Below are positions 8,817 to 17,150 of a stretch of 64,000 nt of DNA, piece after piece. Position 1 is the first letter of the stretch. Each line of letters begins with the position of its first letter. Below the pieces are notes generated by a model. It ran no database searches. It worked only from the letters and a program-made list of their open reading frames with translations, and was not told the DNA's origin. The translations under genes and the position numbers were made by a program. The stretch covers positions 62,001 to 126,000 of the forward strand of contig NZ_QLIX01000013.1 of the NCBI RefSeq assembly GCF_003258945.1. The letters run 5' to 3'. Source of the stretch: Roseicella frigidaeris. GTDB taxonomy: Bacteria; Pseudomonadota; Alphaproteobacteria; Acetobacterales; Acetobacteraceae.

Positions 8817-9260
8817 TCAGGGCGCATCCTCCGTCAGCCGCTTGCGCAGGAAGAGGCGCTCGCCCTGCGGCGGATAGGGCAGGCGGGCGAACTCGACATA
8901 GCCCTGCTTCTCGTAGAAGCCCGGCGCCTGGAAGCTGAAGGTGTCCACCCAGGCGGAGTGGCAGCCGCTCGCCTGCGCCCGGCGCTCGGCGGTGGCGATG
9001 ATGCGGCGGCCGAGCCCGGCGCCGCGCAGCCCCTCCTCGAGCCAGAAATAGCGCAGGAACAGCCAGCCGGCATACATCTCGGCCTGCAAGCCGCCGGCGA
9101 CGCGGCCATCCTGGCGGGCCAGGACATGGATCGCCTGCCAGGGCTGGTGCCCGGGCCATCGCTGCTCGTTATAGGCCTCCAGCCCCTTCGGCAGGGCGTC
9201 GAGATCCTCCTTCGACGGGGCATCCTCGATGCCGAAGCTCAGCCCTGGCGGCAGCGTCAT
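8817..9260 (-). CDS. GNAT family N-acetyltransferase
   Basis: 147-residue GNAT acetyltransferase with all expected elements: a WLEEGLRGAGLGRRII segment (strand 4 and acetyl-CoA P-loop) and the late APGFYEKQGYVEF motif. It would acetylate an amine with acetyl-CoA. The ATG at 9260 is chosen over one at 9272 because the AGGAG site would touch the latter. It is the last gene of the co-oriented 13.5-8.8 kb set, 22 bases after the methyltransferase. It may tailor the product of that cluster or simply be a passenger. Confidence 0.87.
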   Translation of the reverse strand: MTLPPGLSFGIEDAPSKEDLDALPKGLEAYNEQRWPGHQPWQAIHVLARQDGRVAGGLQAEMYAGWLFLRYFWLEEGLRGAGLGRRIIATAERRAQASGCHSAWVDTFSFQAPGFYEKQGYVEFARLPYPPQGERLFLRKRLTEDAP

Positions 9261-9282
9261 GGCGGCACCCATCTCCTTCGGT

Positions 9283-10185
9283 TCAGCGGCGCCGCGGCGG
9301 CAGCGCCAGCAGGTCGTGATGCGCGATCCGCGCCGAGAGCCGCCCGGCCTCGACCTGGGCCAAGCGCGCCGCGGTCCAGGACTGGATGCGCCGGAGGCCG
9401 CGCGGGTCCTGCCGGGCGGCGGCCTCGGCATGGCCCTGCACCAGCTCGGAGAGCAACGCATCGGCATTGGCGCGGAGCGCCGGATGCAGCACCGGGCCGC
9501 GCTGCCGCACCTCCCAGTCGCTCGGCGCCCGCTCCACCGTGAAGCCCCGCGCCGCGAAGATCTCGGCGATCGCGGCCGGGGCGCGCGGCCCGAGCGCGGC
9601 GCCACCGAAGCCCTTGTCGCGCGCCTGATCGCGGCGGAAGCCGGCGGCGACCGGCGCATCGGCCGGGTGCGGCGGGGCGAAGCGCTCGCGCCCCTCGACG
9701 CAGAGCGCCGCATAGAAGGGCAGGCGCAGCGCCGCCGCCATGCGCTCCAGCCAGGGGCGGGAGACGAGGTCGCAGAGCGCCGAGCTCACCACCGCATCGG
9801 CATTCGCCAGCGGCAGGTTGTCCGGCGCCTCGGCGAGATCGGTGATGAGCGTCTCGATCCGCCAGGCGCCGCCGGGGGCGTGCACCAGCAGGGTGCGCCG
9901 GTTGGGCGCGGTGACCGGGAAGCCGATCTGGTCGGCGCGGTCGGCGATGGTGTCGAAGGCGGCCTCGGCCATGTCGCGGCTGCTGTCGACCAGCGTCCAG
10001 ACCTGGGCGCGGCCGAGCCGGGGCGCCAGCCAGCGCAGCAGGCTGCCGGTGCCGGCGCCGAGATCGATGAAGCGCGGCCGCGCCGGCAGCAGCGCCAGCA
10101 GCCGCGCCGCCAGCGTCTCCGACCGCGCCGCGGCATCGAAGGGCTCGCGCAGGTCGAGCCAGTCGAGGGCGAACTCCTCCGCCAT
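9283..10185 (-). CDS. Class I SAM-dependent methyltransferase
   Basis: 300-residue protein with a Rossmann-like methyltransferase core. SAM-binding motif I is FIDLGAGTGSLL (39-50), followed by an acidic motif II (LVDSSRDM) and an alanine-rich second half. The ATG at 10185 has GGAG 7 bases upstream; a TTG one codon earlier is unlikely. It starts 43 bases after the glycosyltransferase stop and precedes the acetyltransferase, so it belongs to the putative biosynthetic operon. It may methylate a sugar or heterocycle made by the upstream enzymes; the substrate is unknown. Confidence 0.85.
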   Translation of the reverse strand: MAEEFALDWLDLREPFDAAARSETLAARLLALLPARPRFIDLGAGTGSLLRWLAPRLGRAQVWTLVDSSRDMAEAAFDTIADRADQIGFPVTAPNRRTLLVHAPGGAWRIETLITDLAEAPDNLPLANADAVVSSALCDLVSRPWLERMAAALRLPFYAALCVEGRERFAPPHPADAPVAAGFRRDQARDKGFGGAALGPRAPAAIAEIFAARGFTVERAPSDWEVRQRGPVLHPALRANADALLSELVQGHAEAAARQDPRGLRRIQSWTAARLAQVEAGRLSARIAHHDLLALPPRRR

Positions 10186-10228
10186 CAACCGTCTCCGCGC
10201 TGCTGGCCGGCCGCGTCGCGGTGCCGCA

Positions 10229-11269
10229 TCACGCGCGCTCCAGCTCGGCGGCGAAGGCGGCGGCGCGGTCGGACCAGCGCGGCAGGCGCTGGCCGGCCTG
10301 CCAGGCAGCCTCGGCCATCTCCCGGCGCATCTCGGTATCGGCGAGCATCCGCCGCAGCGCCTTGGTCAGGGAGACGACATCGCCGGGCGGCGAGACGGCG
10401 CCGGCCTCCATCGGCACGAGATCGGCGATGGCGCCGCCGGCGGTGATGGCGATCGGCAACCCACGCGCCAGCGCCTCGGCCGCCGCCATGCCGTAGCCCT
10501 CCCACCAGGTGGCGAGGGCGAAGAGGTCGGCGCCGCGATAGAGCGCCTCCAGCGCCTCGCCATCGACTTCGCCGGCGAAGGTGACGCGGCGGGTGAGGCC
10601 GAGCGTCTCGGCCAGGGCCTGCAGCCCCTCGGCATGCACCGGGTTGCGGTCGTTGCCGCCGGCGATGGTCAGTGTCCAATCGAGATCCAGCAGCCCGGCC
10701 AGGGCCCGCATCAGCACGTCGTGCCCCTTGCGCGGCACCAGCGTGCCGACGGAGAGGATCGCCGTGCCGGGGCCGCCGGAGCCCGTCGCGCGCGGCGCCG
10801 GATCGGTGCCGGGCTCGACCACGCCGAGGCGCGCCGCCGGCAACTCGAACTCGGCGGCGAGGCGCTGCGCGGTGTGGGGCGAGGTGGCGACGAGGCGGGC
10901 GAGGCGCGGGAAGAGGTCCCGCTCGATGCCGCGCAGCGCCTCCCGGTCCTCCTGCGGCGCGCCGTGCTCGAGGGCCGTCGGGTGGTGGATCAGGCCGATG
11001 GCATGGCGGGCGGCGAGCGGCTCCGCGAGAGCGGCGAAGGCGGGCAGGCCAAGGCCGTCGATGACCGGGCGCGTGTCGGCCGGCAGCGCCTCGAGCGCGG
11101 CGCGCGCCGCGGCCTCGGCCGCTGCGTCGGGCAGCGGATGCCGGCCGGCGAGCTCCACCACCTCGACCGCATGGCCGAGGTCGCGCAGGCCCTCCACCAT
11201 GCGGCGATCATAGATATAGCCACCCGAGAGGGTGGCGAAGGGCCCGGGGAGGATCAGCGCGATCCGCAT
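10229..11269 (-). CDS. Glycosyltransferase family 4 protein
   Basis: 346-residue GT-B fold transferase. The N-terminal acceptor domain opens with RIALILPGP and a Gly-rich SGGYIYDR turn (15-22). The C-terminal donor domain has VGTLVPRKGH (174-183) and the GT4 retaining motif E-x7-E in EGYGMAAAE (257-265). It should transfer a sugar from a nucleotide-sugar donor. The ATG at 11269 is taken because the reading frame upstream is low-complexity and MRIALIL is the natural family start. It follows the PTPS-like gene by 37 bases. In this setting the acceptor is more likely a small molecule than a polysaccharide, which is an inference from its neighbours. Confidence 0.85.
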   Translation of the reverse strand: MRIALILPGPFATLSGGYIYDRRMVEGLRDLGHAVEVVELAGRHPLPDAAAEAAARAALEALPADTRPVIDGLGLPAFAALAEPLAARHAIGLIHHPTALEHGAPQEDREALRGIERDLFPRLARLVATSPHTAQRLAAEFELPAARLGVVEPGTDPAPRATGSGGPGTAILSVGTLVPRKGHDVLMRALAGLLDLDWTLTIAGGNDRNPVHAEGLQALAETLGLTRRVTFAGEVDGEALEALYRGADLFALATWWEGYGMAAAEALARGLPIAITAGGAIADLVPMEAGAVSPPGDVVSLTKALRRMLADTEMRREMAEAAWQAGQRLPRWSDRAAAFAAELERA

Positions 11270-11306
11270 GCGCACCCCCCGCGCGGCCGTCGCGCCAGGC
11301 GCCGCG

Positions 11307-11708
11307 TCATGCGACGGCGCCCTCATAGGCGGCCCAGGCATTCGGGCTCTCGCGCAGCAGCACCTTCAGCGCCGTCACCTGCCCACCCTGGGGACCGAGC
11401 CGGCCCTCGCGCAGCGCGGCGCAGAGTAGCTGGTGGATGTGCCGGCAGAGATATTCGGTGGTGGTGTTCTGCCCGGCGAATTGCCCCTCGTCGTCGAGGT
11501 TGCGGTAGTCGAGCGTATCGAGGGCGCGGCGCAGCTCCGTCTTGGCCAGGCCGATATCCACCAGCAGGTGCAGATGGTCGAGCTGCGGCGCGCGGAATTC
11601 CGCCTCCACCGCGAAGGTGGCGCCGTGCAGGCGCTGGGCCGGGCCGAACTCGGCCCCGCGGAAGCTGTGCGCCACCATGATGTGGTCGCAGACGGTGAGC
11701 GAGAACAT
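11307..11708 (-). CDS. 6-pyruvoyl-tetrahydropterin synthase/QueD-fold protein lacking the catalytic residues
   Basis: 133 residues, the normal size of the PTPS/QueD family. Fold markers are retained: AHSF (His14), LHG (His28), the conserved VDIGLAK (50-56), NTTTEYL (81-87), and Glu120 in RESPNAWAAYEG, which anchors the pterin in true enzymes. The catalytic triad is not kept: Cys is Ala24, His of the LDH motif is Tyr68, and the third zinc ligand of HGH is Ala30. It is therefore unlikely to make tetrahydropterin or carboxytetrahydropterin by the standard route. It may bind or transform a different pteridine-like substrate. It starts 11 bases after the dehydrogenase stop and is followed by the glycosyltransferase, so it belongs to the same operon. 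Confidence 0.78.
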   Translation of the reverse strand: MFSLTVCDHIMVAHSFRGAEFGPAQRLHGATFAVEAEFRAPQLDHLHLLVDIGLAKTELRRALDTLDYRNLDDEGQFAGQNTTTEYLCRHIHQLLCAALREGRLGPQGGQVTALKVLLRESPNAWAAYEGAVA

Positions 11709-11719
11709 CGCGATACCTT

Positions 11720-12718
11720 CTAGGGATAGGTGATGACGGGGCAAGGGGGGGGGGCGGCGCCGGGGGCGAGCAGGCCGGGCAGCCGTTCGGGCAGCTCGGC
11801 GAAGCCGGCGACCGGCGCGCAGAGCGCATCGAGCCGCGGATCCTCGAGCAGGGCGAGGGCGAGGGCGAGCCGCTCCGCATGGCTGCGGCGGCCGCGCATG
11901 GCGGGGGCGACGGCGCCGACCTGCGAGGAGAGCAGGGAGAGCCGCCGGGCATGGAAGGCCTCGCCGAGCGGCAGCGGCACGACGCGGTCGCCATGCCAGC
12001 TCGCCTCGACGATCCGCGCCTCGAAGGCGGCGCGCTCGAGGGCGAGCCGCAGCCCGGCGGCGCTGGCGCTGGCATGGATGATGAGCTCCTGCTCGCCCGG
12101 CGCCGCCTCGGGCAGGGCGAAGCGGGCGCCGATGGCGGCGGCGAGGGCGGCGCGGCCGGGATCGAGATCCACCAACACCGGCGCGAGGCCCGGCATGCGC
12201 GCCAGCAGCGCCGCCACCAGCAGCCCGACCAGGCCGGCGCCGATGACGAGGACGCGCTCGCCGGGCAAGGGGCGCGCATCCCAGAGGATGTTGAGCGCCG
12301 TCTCCATGTTGGCGGCGAGCACCGCGCGATGGTCCGGTACCGCCTCCGGCACCGGGATGCACATGCTTGCCGGGGCGAGGAAGCGGTCCTGGTGCGGGTG
12401 CAGGACGAAGACGCGGCGCCCCTGCAGCGCCGGCGGCCCGGCCTCCACCACCCCCATGGCGCAGTAGCCGTACTTCACCGGGAAGGGGAACTCGCCCGCC
12501 ATCAGCGGCGCGCGCATGGCGGCATGCTGGCTCGGCGGCACGCGGCCCTCGAGGACCAGCCGTTCGGTGCCGCGGGAGAGGGCGGAGGCTCGGCAGCGCA
12601 CCAGCGCCTGGTCCGGCGCGGGCGGCGGCAGCGTCTCCTCGCGCAGCTCCGCCCGGCCGGGCGCCACGATCCAGAGCGCCCGGGCCTGGCGGCCCGGCTC
12701 CGGCGCGGGTGCCGTCAT
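11720..12718 (-). CDS. MDR-superfamily dehydrogenase without zinc ligands
   Basis: 332-residue medium-chain dehydrogenase/reductase. The GroES-like N-terminal half has SRGTERLV (48-55) where zinc enzymes carry the Cys of CGTD, so the catalytic zinc site is absent. A KYGY segment (82-85), an LHPHQ segment and NMETALN follow. The Rossmann nucleotide site is VLVIGAGLVG (156-165). Such enzymes reduce or oxidise without metal, like quinone or enoyl reductases. Its ATG overlaps the stop of the RibD-like gene by 4 bases (ATGA), so translation is coupled. The close link to PTPS- and RibD-type proteins suggests a redox step on a pteridine- or pyrimidine-derived intermediate. Confidence 0.8.
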   Translation of the reverse strand: MTAPAPEPGRQARALWIVAPGRAELREETLPPPAPDQALVRCRASALSRGTERLVLEGRVPPSQHAAMRAPLMAGEFPFPVKYGYCAMGVVEAGPPALQGRRVFVLHPHQDRFLAPASMCIPVPEAVPDHRAVLAANMETALNILWDARPLPGERVLVIGAGLVGLLVAALLARMPGLAPVLVDLDPGRAALAAAIGARFALPEAAPGEQELIIHASASAAGLRLALERAAFEARIVEASWHGDRVVPLPLGEAFHARRLSLLSSQVGAVAPAMRGRRSHAERLALALALLEDPRLDALCAPVAGFAELPERLPGLLAPGAAPPPCPVITYP

Positions 12719-13503
12719 CGCGTCGCCGCGCCCGGCCGCGCCCGGTCGAGCGCGATGTCGAAGAGCACGTCGGGGCCGAGCGGATGGACCGTCCAGGCGA
12801 AGCGCAGCCCGTCGGCGATGCGGGCCACCTCGGGCAGGGTGAAGGCGGGCACGCCCGAGCCGAGCAGCACCGGCGCCACCGTCACATGCAGCCGGTCGAG
12901 GCAGCCGGCGGCGAGGAAGCGGCTGACCGTGACGCCGCCGCCCTCGACGAAGATGCGGGTGAGGCCGCGCGCGGCCAGCGCGGCGAGGATGGCGGGGACG
13001 CGCAGCCCGCCATGCGTGGCATCGCGCGGCAGCCGCAGCACCTCGGCCATGCCCAGCCGCTGCGGTCCGGCCGCGTCCTCGGCGCAGAGGAGGAGGGTCG
13101 GCGGCCCGTCACGGAACACGCCGAACGCGGCGCCGAGCCGGCGGTCGGTGTCGAGGATCACCCGCACCGGGCTCGGCCCGGTGCAGTCGCGCGTGGTCAG
13201 CCGCGGATCGTCCTGCCGGACCGTCCCGGCGCCGATGACGACGGCGTGGCAGAGGGCGCGCAGCCGGTGCGTGTGCAGGATGTCGCCGCGGCCGCCGATC
13301 CATTGCGAGGAGCCGGAGGCGGTGGCGATGCGCCCGTCCAGGGTCTGCGCCAGGCGGCCGACGACGATGCAGCCATCGGCGGCGCGCGGCGGGGCAAGCA
13401 GCGGGCCGAACAGCGCGCCGAGCGGGCCGCCGGGCAGCGGGCCGGGCGCGTCGCGCAGCCGCAGCAGCGACTCCCAGTCGGTGTGGCGAGCGGTTCCATC
13501 CAT
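12715..13503 (-). CDS. RibD C-terminal domain (pyrimidine reductase-like) protein
   Basis: 262-residue protein with the RibD_C / dihydrofolate-reductase-like fold and no deaminase domain. Motifs are QTLDGRIA (53-60), GAGTVRQDDP (91-100) and the NADPH-binding VEGGG (186-190). Family members reduce the ribosyl chain of a diaminopyrimidinone in riboflavin synthesis, but free-standing versions act in other pathways. The start is uncertain: the ATG at 13503 has no obvious ribosome-binding site, though residues before it look non-homologous. Its stop overlaps the dehydrogenase start (ATGA). It is the first gene of the cluster, 131 bases downstream of mobA. Confidence 0.82.
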   Translation of the reverse strand: MDGTARHTDWESLLRLRDAPGPLPGGPLGALFGPLLAPPRAADGCIVVGRLAQTLDGRIATASGSSQWIGGRGDILHTHRLRALCHAVVIGAGTVRQDDPRLTTRDCTGPSPVRVILDTDRRLGAAFGVFRDGPPTLLLCAEDAAGPQRLGMAEVLRLPRDATHGGLRVPAILAALAARGLTRIFVEGGGVTVSRFLAAGCLDRLHVTVAPVLLGSGVPAFTLPEVARIADGLRFAWTVHPLGPDVLFDIALDRARPGAATR

Positions 13504-13634
13504 CGGGCGCGGACCATGCGGGAAGGCGGGCAGGGATGCCAGCGGATCGAGGCGCCGGGAAGGCGGGCAGCGCCCGGCCGGCACCGGATCGTGGCGAGGC
13601 GCGAACGCCGCGGGAGCGCGGGTGTTCGCCGGCC

Positions 13635-14282
13635 TCAGGCGGGCAGGCCGGGCAGCATCGCCTCCGCCCGGGCCAGGTCCTCCGGCGTGTTGGCGTTGAA
13701 GAAAGGATCGCAGGGCGTCGTCGGCCACGTCGCCGTGGCGCAGCCGAGATGGGCCGCGATCCGGCCGGCCCGGCGCTCGCCGGCCTGCAACGCATCCCGC
13801 AGGGCATGGCGCAGGCCGACCGGCCAGAGGGCGATGGGCGGATGCTGCCGCCCGGCGGAGGCGGCGCAGGCGATGGGCAGGCCGGCATCGCGCCGCGCCG
13901 CCGCGAGCCGCGTCGCCAGGTCGGCAGGCAGGAAGGGCGTGTCGCCGGGAACGGAGAGCAGGTCCGGCAGGTCCGGGCGATGCGCCGCCGCCCAGTCGAG
14001 CGCGGCCAGCACGCCGGCCAGCGGCCCGGGATGCCCGGGCAGGGAATCCGCCACCACCGGCAGGGCGAGGTCGGCGAAGCGCGCGGCCTCGCCATTGGCG
14101 TTGAGGATGACTGCGGCGACCTGCGGCCGCAGCCGCGCCAGGACATGGCCCAGCAGGGGGCGGCCGCCGAGTTGGCGCAGCGGCTTGTCGCCGCCGCCCA
14201 TGCGCCGCGCCAGGCCGCCGGCCAGGATCACGCCGAGGATGGCGGGCGCCGCCGAGGCAGGGCTGGGTGCGGCCTGCCTCAT
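13635..14282 (-). CDS. mobA: Molybdenum cofactor guanylyltransferase
   Basis: 215-residue nucleotidyltransferase. The GTP-binding signature LAGGLARRMGGGDK (20-33) and a VPGDTPFLP motif containing the metal-binding Asp identify MobA. It attaches GMP from GTP to Mo-molybdopterin to give the bis-MGD precursor. The ATG at 14282 is preferred; an upstream ATG would add about 32 low-complexity residues. It may share a promoter with the RibD-like gene downstream, but the 131-base gap makes this uncertain. Confidence 0.9.
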   Translation of the reverse strand: MRQAAPSPASAAPAILGVILAGGLARRMGGGDKPLRQLGGRPLLGHVLARLRPQVAAVILNANGEAARFADLALPVVADSLPGHPGPLAGVLAALDWAAAHRPDLPDLLSVPGDTPFLPADLATRLAAARRDAGLPIACAASAGRQHPPIALWPVGLRHALRDALQAGERRAGRIAAHLGCATATWPTTPCDPFFNANTPEDLARAEAMLPGLPA

Positions 14283-14374
14283 GGCGACCGCCCATGGCGC
14301 GCCGCCAGGGCGCCTGGCCGCGGCCGGAGATGGGGTGGCATGCCGACACAGGGTGGCGAGCCGCCCGGCCCCGC

Positions 14375-14400
14375 GCAACCCGGCCGGTGGCGGTGACGTT
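14375..14400 (+). promoter_or_regulatory. EcfG-like promoter (one mismatch)
   Basis: GCAAC at 14375-14379, 17 bases, then CGTT at 14397-14400. This differs by one base from the alphaproteobacterial general-stress consensus GGAAC-N16/17-CGTT. The ATG of the BON-LysM gene is 26 bases further on, a plausible leader length. Confidence 0.35.
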
Positions 14401-14426
14401 TATCGGCCACAATCGGGAGGACATCC

Positions 14427-14972
14427 ATGCCCACCTATCGCTTCCCCGCCGAGGCCGGCCTGGCCCTGGACGGAGGAGCGCTGACCGCCGATGCCATCAA
14501 CCACCGGCTCAGCGCCCTCGGCTTGACGCGCGAGGGGATCACGGTCAGCCGGAACGACGACGCCGTCACCCTGGAAGGCCGGCTGCCGGATGAGGCGACG
14601 CGGGAGCGGGTGCTGCTCGCGGTGGGCAATCTGCAGGGTGTGGCGCGCGTCGATGACCGGATGACGGTGGCGCAAGCCCGGGAGGGCCTGCTCGGCACGC
14701 TCGGCGCCTTCGCCCGGCTGCCCTCCGGGAGCGCCACTATCGAGGCGGCGGAGCGCGCGGTGCATGCGGCGCGGCCTGATCCCGATGCGCGGTTCGGTCC
14801 GGGCGGCAGCATCCTGCACGTGGTGCAGCCGGGGGAGACGCTGGAGGCGATCGCGGCCCGGCACTACCACGACACCGCGGCGGCCGGCTGGATCCTGGAA
14901 TCCAACGATCCCGTGGTGTCCGACGCCGCGTCGCTGCGGCCGGGCATGGTGCTGCGATTGCCGCCCCGTTAG
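14427..14972 (+). CDS. BON and LysM domain protein
   Basis: 181-residue protein with a BON domain (about 20-82; LEGRLPDEATRERV and LQGVARVDDRM are typical) and a C-terminal LysM domain (130-179; HVVQPGETLEAIA...LRPGMVLRLP). This architecture matches YgaU/LysM-type proteins, which bind peptidoglycan or potassium and rise under osmotic or stationary stress. No signal peptide is visible, as in YgaU. GGGAGGA is placed 5 bases before the ATG. A near-consensus EcfG promoter lies just upstream. It is divergent from mobA. Confidence 0.88.
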   Translation: MPTYRFPAEAGLALDGGALTADAINHRLSALGLTREGITVSRNDDAVTLEGRLPDEATRERVLLAVGNLQGVARVDDRMTVAQAREGLLGTLGAFARLPSGSATIEAAERAVHAARPDPDARFGPGGSILHVVQPGETLEAIAARHYHDTAAAGWILESNDPVVSDAASLRPGMVLRLPPR

Positions 14973-15398
14973 ACCGCGATCCGCCAGTGCCGGTTCGCAG
15001 GCCATCAACCAGAACGGGAAGATCTGCCGGGGAGGGCTCTCGCCATGCCCCGGCATCGCCGGTGCCAGCGCCATCGGTTTCAACCGGAAGCCGTGCGATC
15101 CCATTGGGCAACCGAGACTTGACTTGCCTCCGTGGCGATGCCTAGGAACGCGGTTACCGCTGAGGTCCATGCCACAGTTGCAACCCTGCTCCGTCAATTG
15201 CGCAGCGGGGCTGGCAGGGTTCGGCGTTTATCACCACATCCCTCGCGCGCCCCGATGCTGCGCGACCCTCCTGACGGCTGATCCGCTCCCGTGCCGCTTC
15301 GCGGTGTCGCGGGCCTGTGGTCGTTGAAGGTGGGACGTCGCCGGGGCACGGACCGACATGGAGGCGGATCGCGGGATCTGCCGGGAGTGGATCGAGTG
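14973..15398 (+). other. Intergenic region upstream of the sigma factor
   Basis: 426 bases without a credible gene. GCCGGGG at 15026-15032 pairs with CCCCGGC at 15048-15054 and may end the BON-LysM transcript. TTGACT at 15119-15124 resembles a -35 but has only a poor -10 (TAGGAA, 18-base spacing). Several short GC-rich dyads are present. The sigma-factor promoter is probably here but cannot be fixed by eye. Confidence 0.3.
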
Positions 15399-17090
15399 AT
15401 GGACGGGTTTGTCACCGAGACGATGCTGGACGAGAACGAGGCCGAGGTGCGCGTCTCGCGGCCCCTTGGCGCGCCGGCCTTCGAGGCGCTGGTCGCTCGC
15501 GTCCCGGGTGGTGACGAGATGCCCGCCTGGGAGGAGGGTGACGGCGCCGAGGACGCTCCGGGCGATCTCGCCGCCGAGGCCGAGGAGGGCGAGGGCGATG
15601 CCCCCGTGGCCGAGACCGAGGTCGTCGCCCCGACGACCGGCAATTACGACGAGGCCTCGCTCGGCCGTACCGATGACCCGGTCCGGATGTTCCTGCGCGA
15701 GGCGTCGCGCACGGAGCTGCTGACGCGCGAGCAGGAAGTGGAGCTGGCGCAGCGCATCGAGGCGGGGCGCGAGGCGATGCTGGGCGCTCTCGGGGCCTGC
15801 CCGACCACGCGCCAGTCGCTCGCCGGCTGGCGCGACGCGGTCGCGGCGGGCGGGCTGCCGCTGCGGGATCTGGTCGAGCTCGAGGCGATGGCCGCGGCGG
15901 CTGAGGCGCCGGCCGAGGGCAGTGAGGAGGGCGAGGCCGCCGAGGGCACGCTTGACCAGCGGCTGCGGCCGGAGATCCTGGCGGCCTTCGACGCGGCGCT
16001 GGCCGCCGCGGCCACCGGCCCGGCCGTCGAGATCGCCGGGCTGATCGCGGCGCTGCGGCTGCGGGCCGACCGGATCGAGACGCTGATCGAGCAGGTGCGC
16101 GGCGCGCATCGCCGGCTGACCGGCCTCGATGGCCGGGCGCTGCGGCTGGCGATGGCGGCGAAGCTTGGGCGCGAGGCCTTCCTGAAGCTCTGGGATGCCG
16201 GCGAGGACGGGACGGCCAAGCTGGCCGCCAAGCTCAAGGGGGCCGGGCCGGAGCTGCTCGAGATCCGCGCCGAGGTGGCGCGGATCGAGGCGGAGACCGG
16301 TCTCGCCGCGCCGATGCTGCGGCAGCTGCATGCCGAGATGAGCCGCGGCGAGCGCGACATTCGCAAGGCCAAGGAGGAGCTCACCCGGGCGAACCTGCGG
16401 CTGGTGGTGCATATCGCGCGCAAGTACCGCAACCGCGGGTTGCTGCTGGGCGACCTGATCCAGGAGGGGAATATCGGCCTCATGCGCGCGGTCGAGAAGT
16501 TCGACTGGCGCAAGGGCTTCAAGTTCTCCACCTATGCCACCTGGTGGGTGCGCCAGGCGATGACGCGCGCCATCGCCGACCAGGCGCGGACCATCCGCGT
16601 GCCGGTGCACATGGCGGAGACCGCCTCGAAGATCGCCCGGCTCGGCCGCATCCTCGCCCACCGGACGGGGCGCGAGCCGACGGCGGAGGAGCTTGCCCAG
16701 CGGCTCGGCGTGCCGACCGAGAAGGTGAAGTCGGTGCAGGGGATCGTGCGCGAGCCGGTCAGCCTGGATACGCCGATCGGCGAGGAGGAGGATGGGCGCC
16801 TCGGCGACCTGATCGAGGACCGCAACGCGGTGCACCCCTTCGACGCGGTCGCCCGTTCCGGCCTGCGCGAGGCGGCGGCACGGGTGCTCTCCGACCTGAC
16901 GCCGCGCGAGGAGCGCATCCTGCGCATGCGCTTCGGCATCGGCATGGAGCGCGACCACACGCTGGAGGAGGTCGGCAAGACCTTCCACGTGACCCGCGAG
17001 CGCATCCGGCAGATCGAGGCCAAGGCGCTCAAGAAGCTGCAGAACGGCCAGCGCGGCCGGGCGCTGCGGAGCTATCTGGACCGCAGCTGA
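15399..17090 (+). CDS. RpoD-like sigma-70 factor lacking region 1.1
   Basis: 563-residue sigma factor. An acidic N-terminus (about 1-90, many Glu/Asp) replaces region 1.1. Region 1.2 is [12 protein letters not shown] (92-103). An acidic non-conserved insert covers about 130-310. Region 2 (about 325-395) has [15 protein letters not shown] and [17 protein letters not shown] for -10 recognition and melting. Region 3 is about 400-480. Region 4 ends with [18 protein letters not shown] for -35 binding. Regions 2-4 closely resemble RpoD, so it should read housekeeping-type promoters, but it is shorter than the 650-residue alphaproteobacterial RpoD. It may be a second, stress- or phase-specific RpoD paralogue; being the primary factor is not excluded. 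The ATG at 15399 has GGGAG 11 bases upstream. Confidence 0.88.
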   Translation: MDGFVTETMLDENEAEVRVSRPLGAPAFEALVARVPGGDEMPAWEEGDGAEDAPGDLAAEAEEGEGDAPVAETEVVAPTTGNYDEASLGRTDDPVRMFLREASRTELLTREQEVELAQRIEAGREAMLGALGACPTTRQSLAGWRDAVAAGGLPLRDLVELEAMAAAAEAPAEGSEEGEAAEGTLDQRLRPEILAAFDAALAAAATGPAVEIAGLIAALRLRADRIETLIEQVRGAHRRLTGLDGRALRLAMAAKLGREAFLKLWDAGEDGTAKLAAKLKGAGPELLEIRAEVARIEAETGLAAPMLRQLHAEMSRGERDIRKAKEELTRANLRLVVHIARKYRNRGLLLGDLIQEGNIGLMRAVEKFDWRKGFKFSTYATWWVRQAMTRAIADQARTIRVPVHMAETASKIARLGRILAHRTGREPTAEELAQRLGVPTEKVKSVQGIVREPVSLDTPIGEEEDGRLGDLIEDRNAVHPFDAVARSGLREAAARVLSDLTPREERILRMRFGIGMERDHTLEEVGKTFHVTRERIRQIEAKALKKLQNGQRGRALRSYLDRS

Positions 17091-17112
17091 GCTGGCCTCG
17101 CGGCATGGGAAA

Positions 17113-17134
17113 GGGCGACCCTTCGGGGTCGCCC
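17113..17134. terminator. Hairpin with UUCG tetraloop between convergent genes
   Basis: GGGCGACCC-TTCG-GGGTCGCCC, a nine-base-pair stem closed by a C(UUCG)G tetraloop, the most stable RNA loop type. It lies 22 bases after the sigma-factor stop and 16 bases beyond the dctA stop on the other strand. It probably ends both transcripts. Confidence 0.75.
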
Positions 17135-17150
17135 GTCCTGTGTCCGCCGC

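Noticed and set aside
15119-15148. TTGACT...TAGGAA as sigma-factor promoter
   Set aside because: The -10 is too poor and the spacing long; only noted in the intergenic entry.
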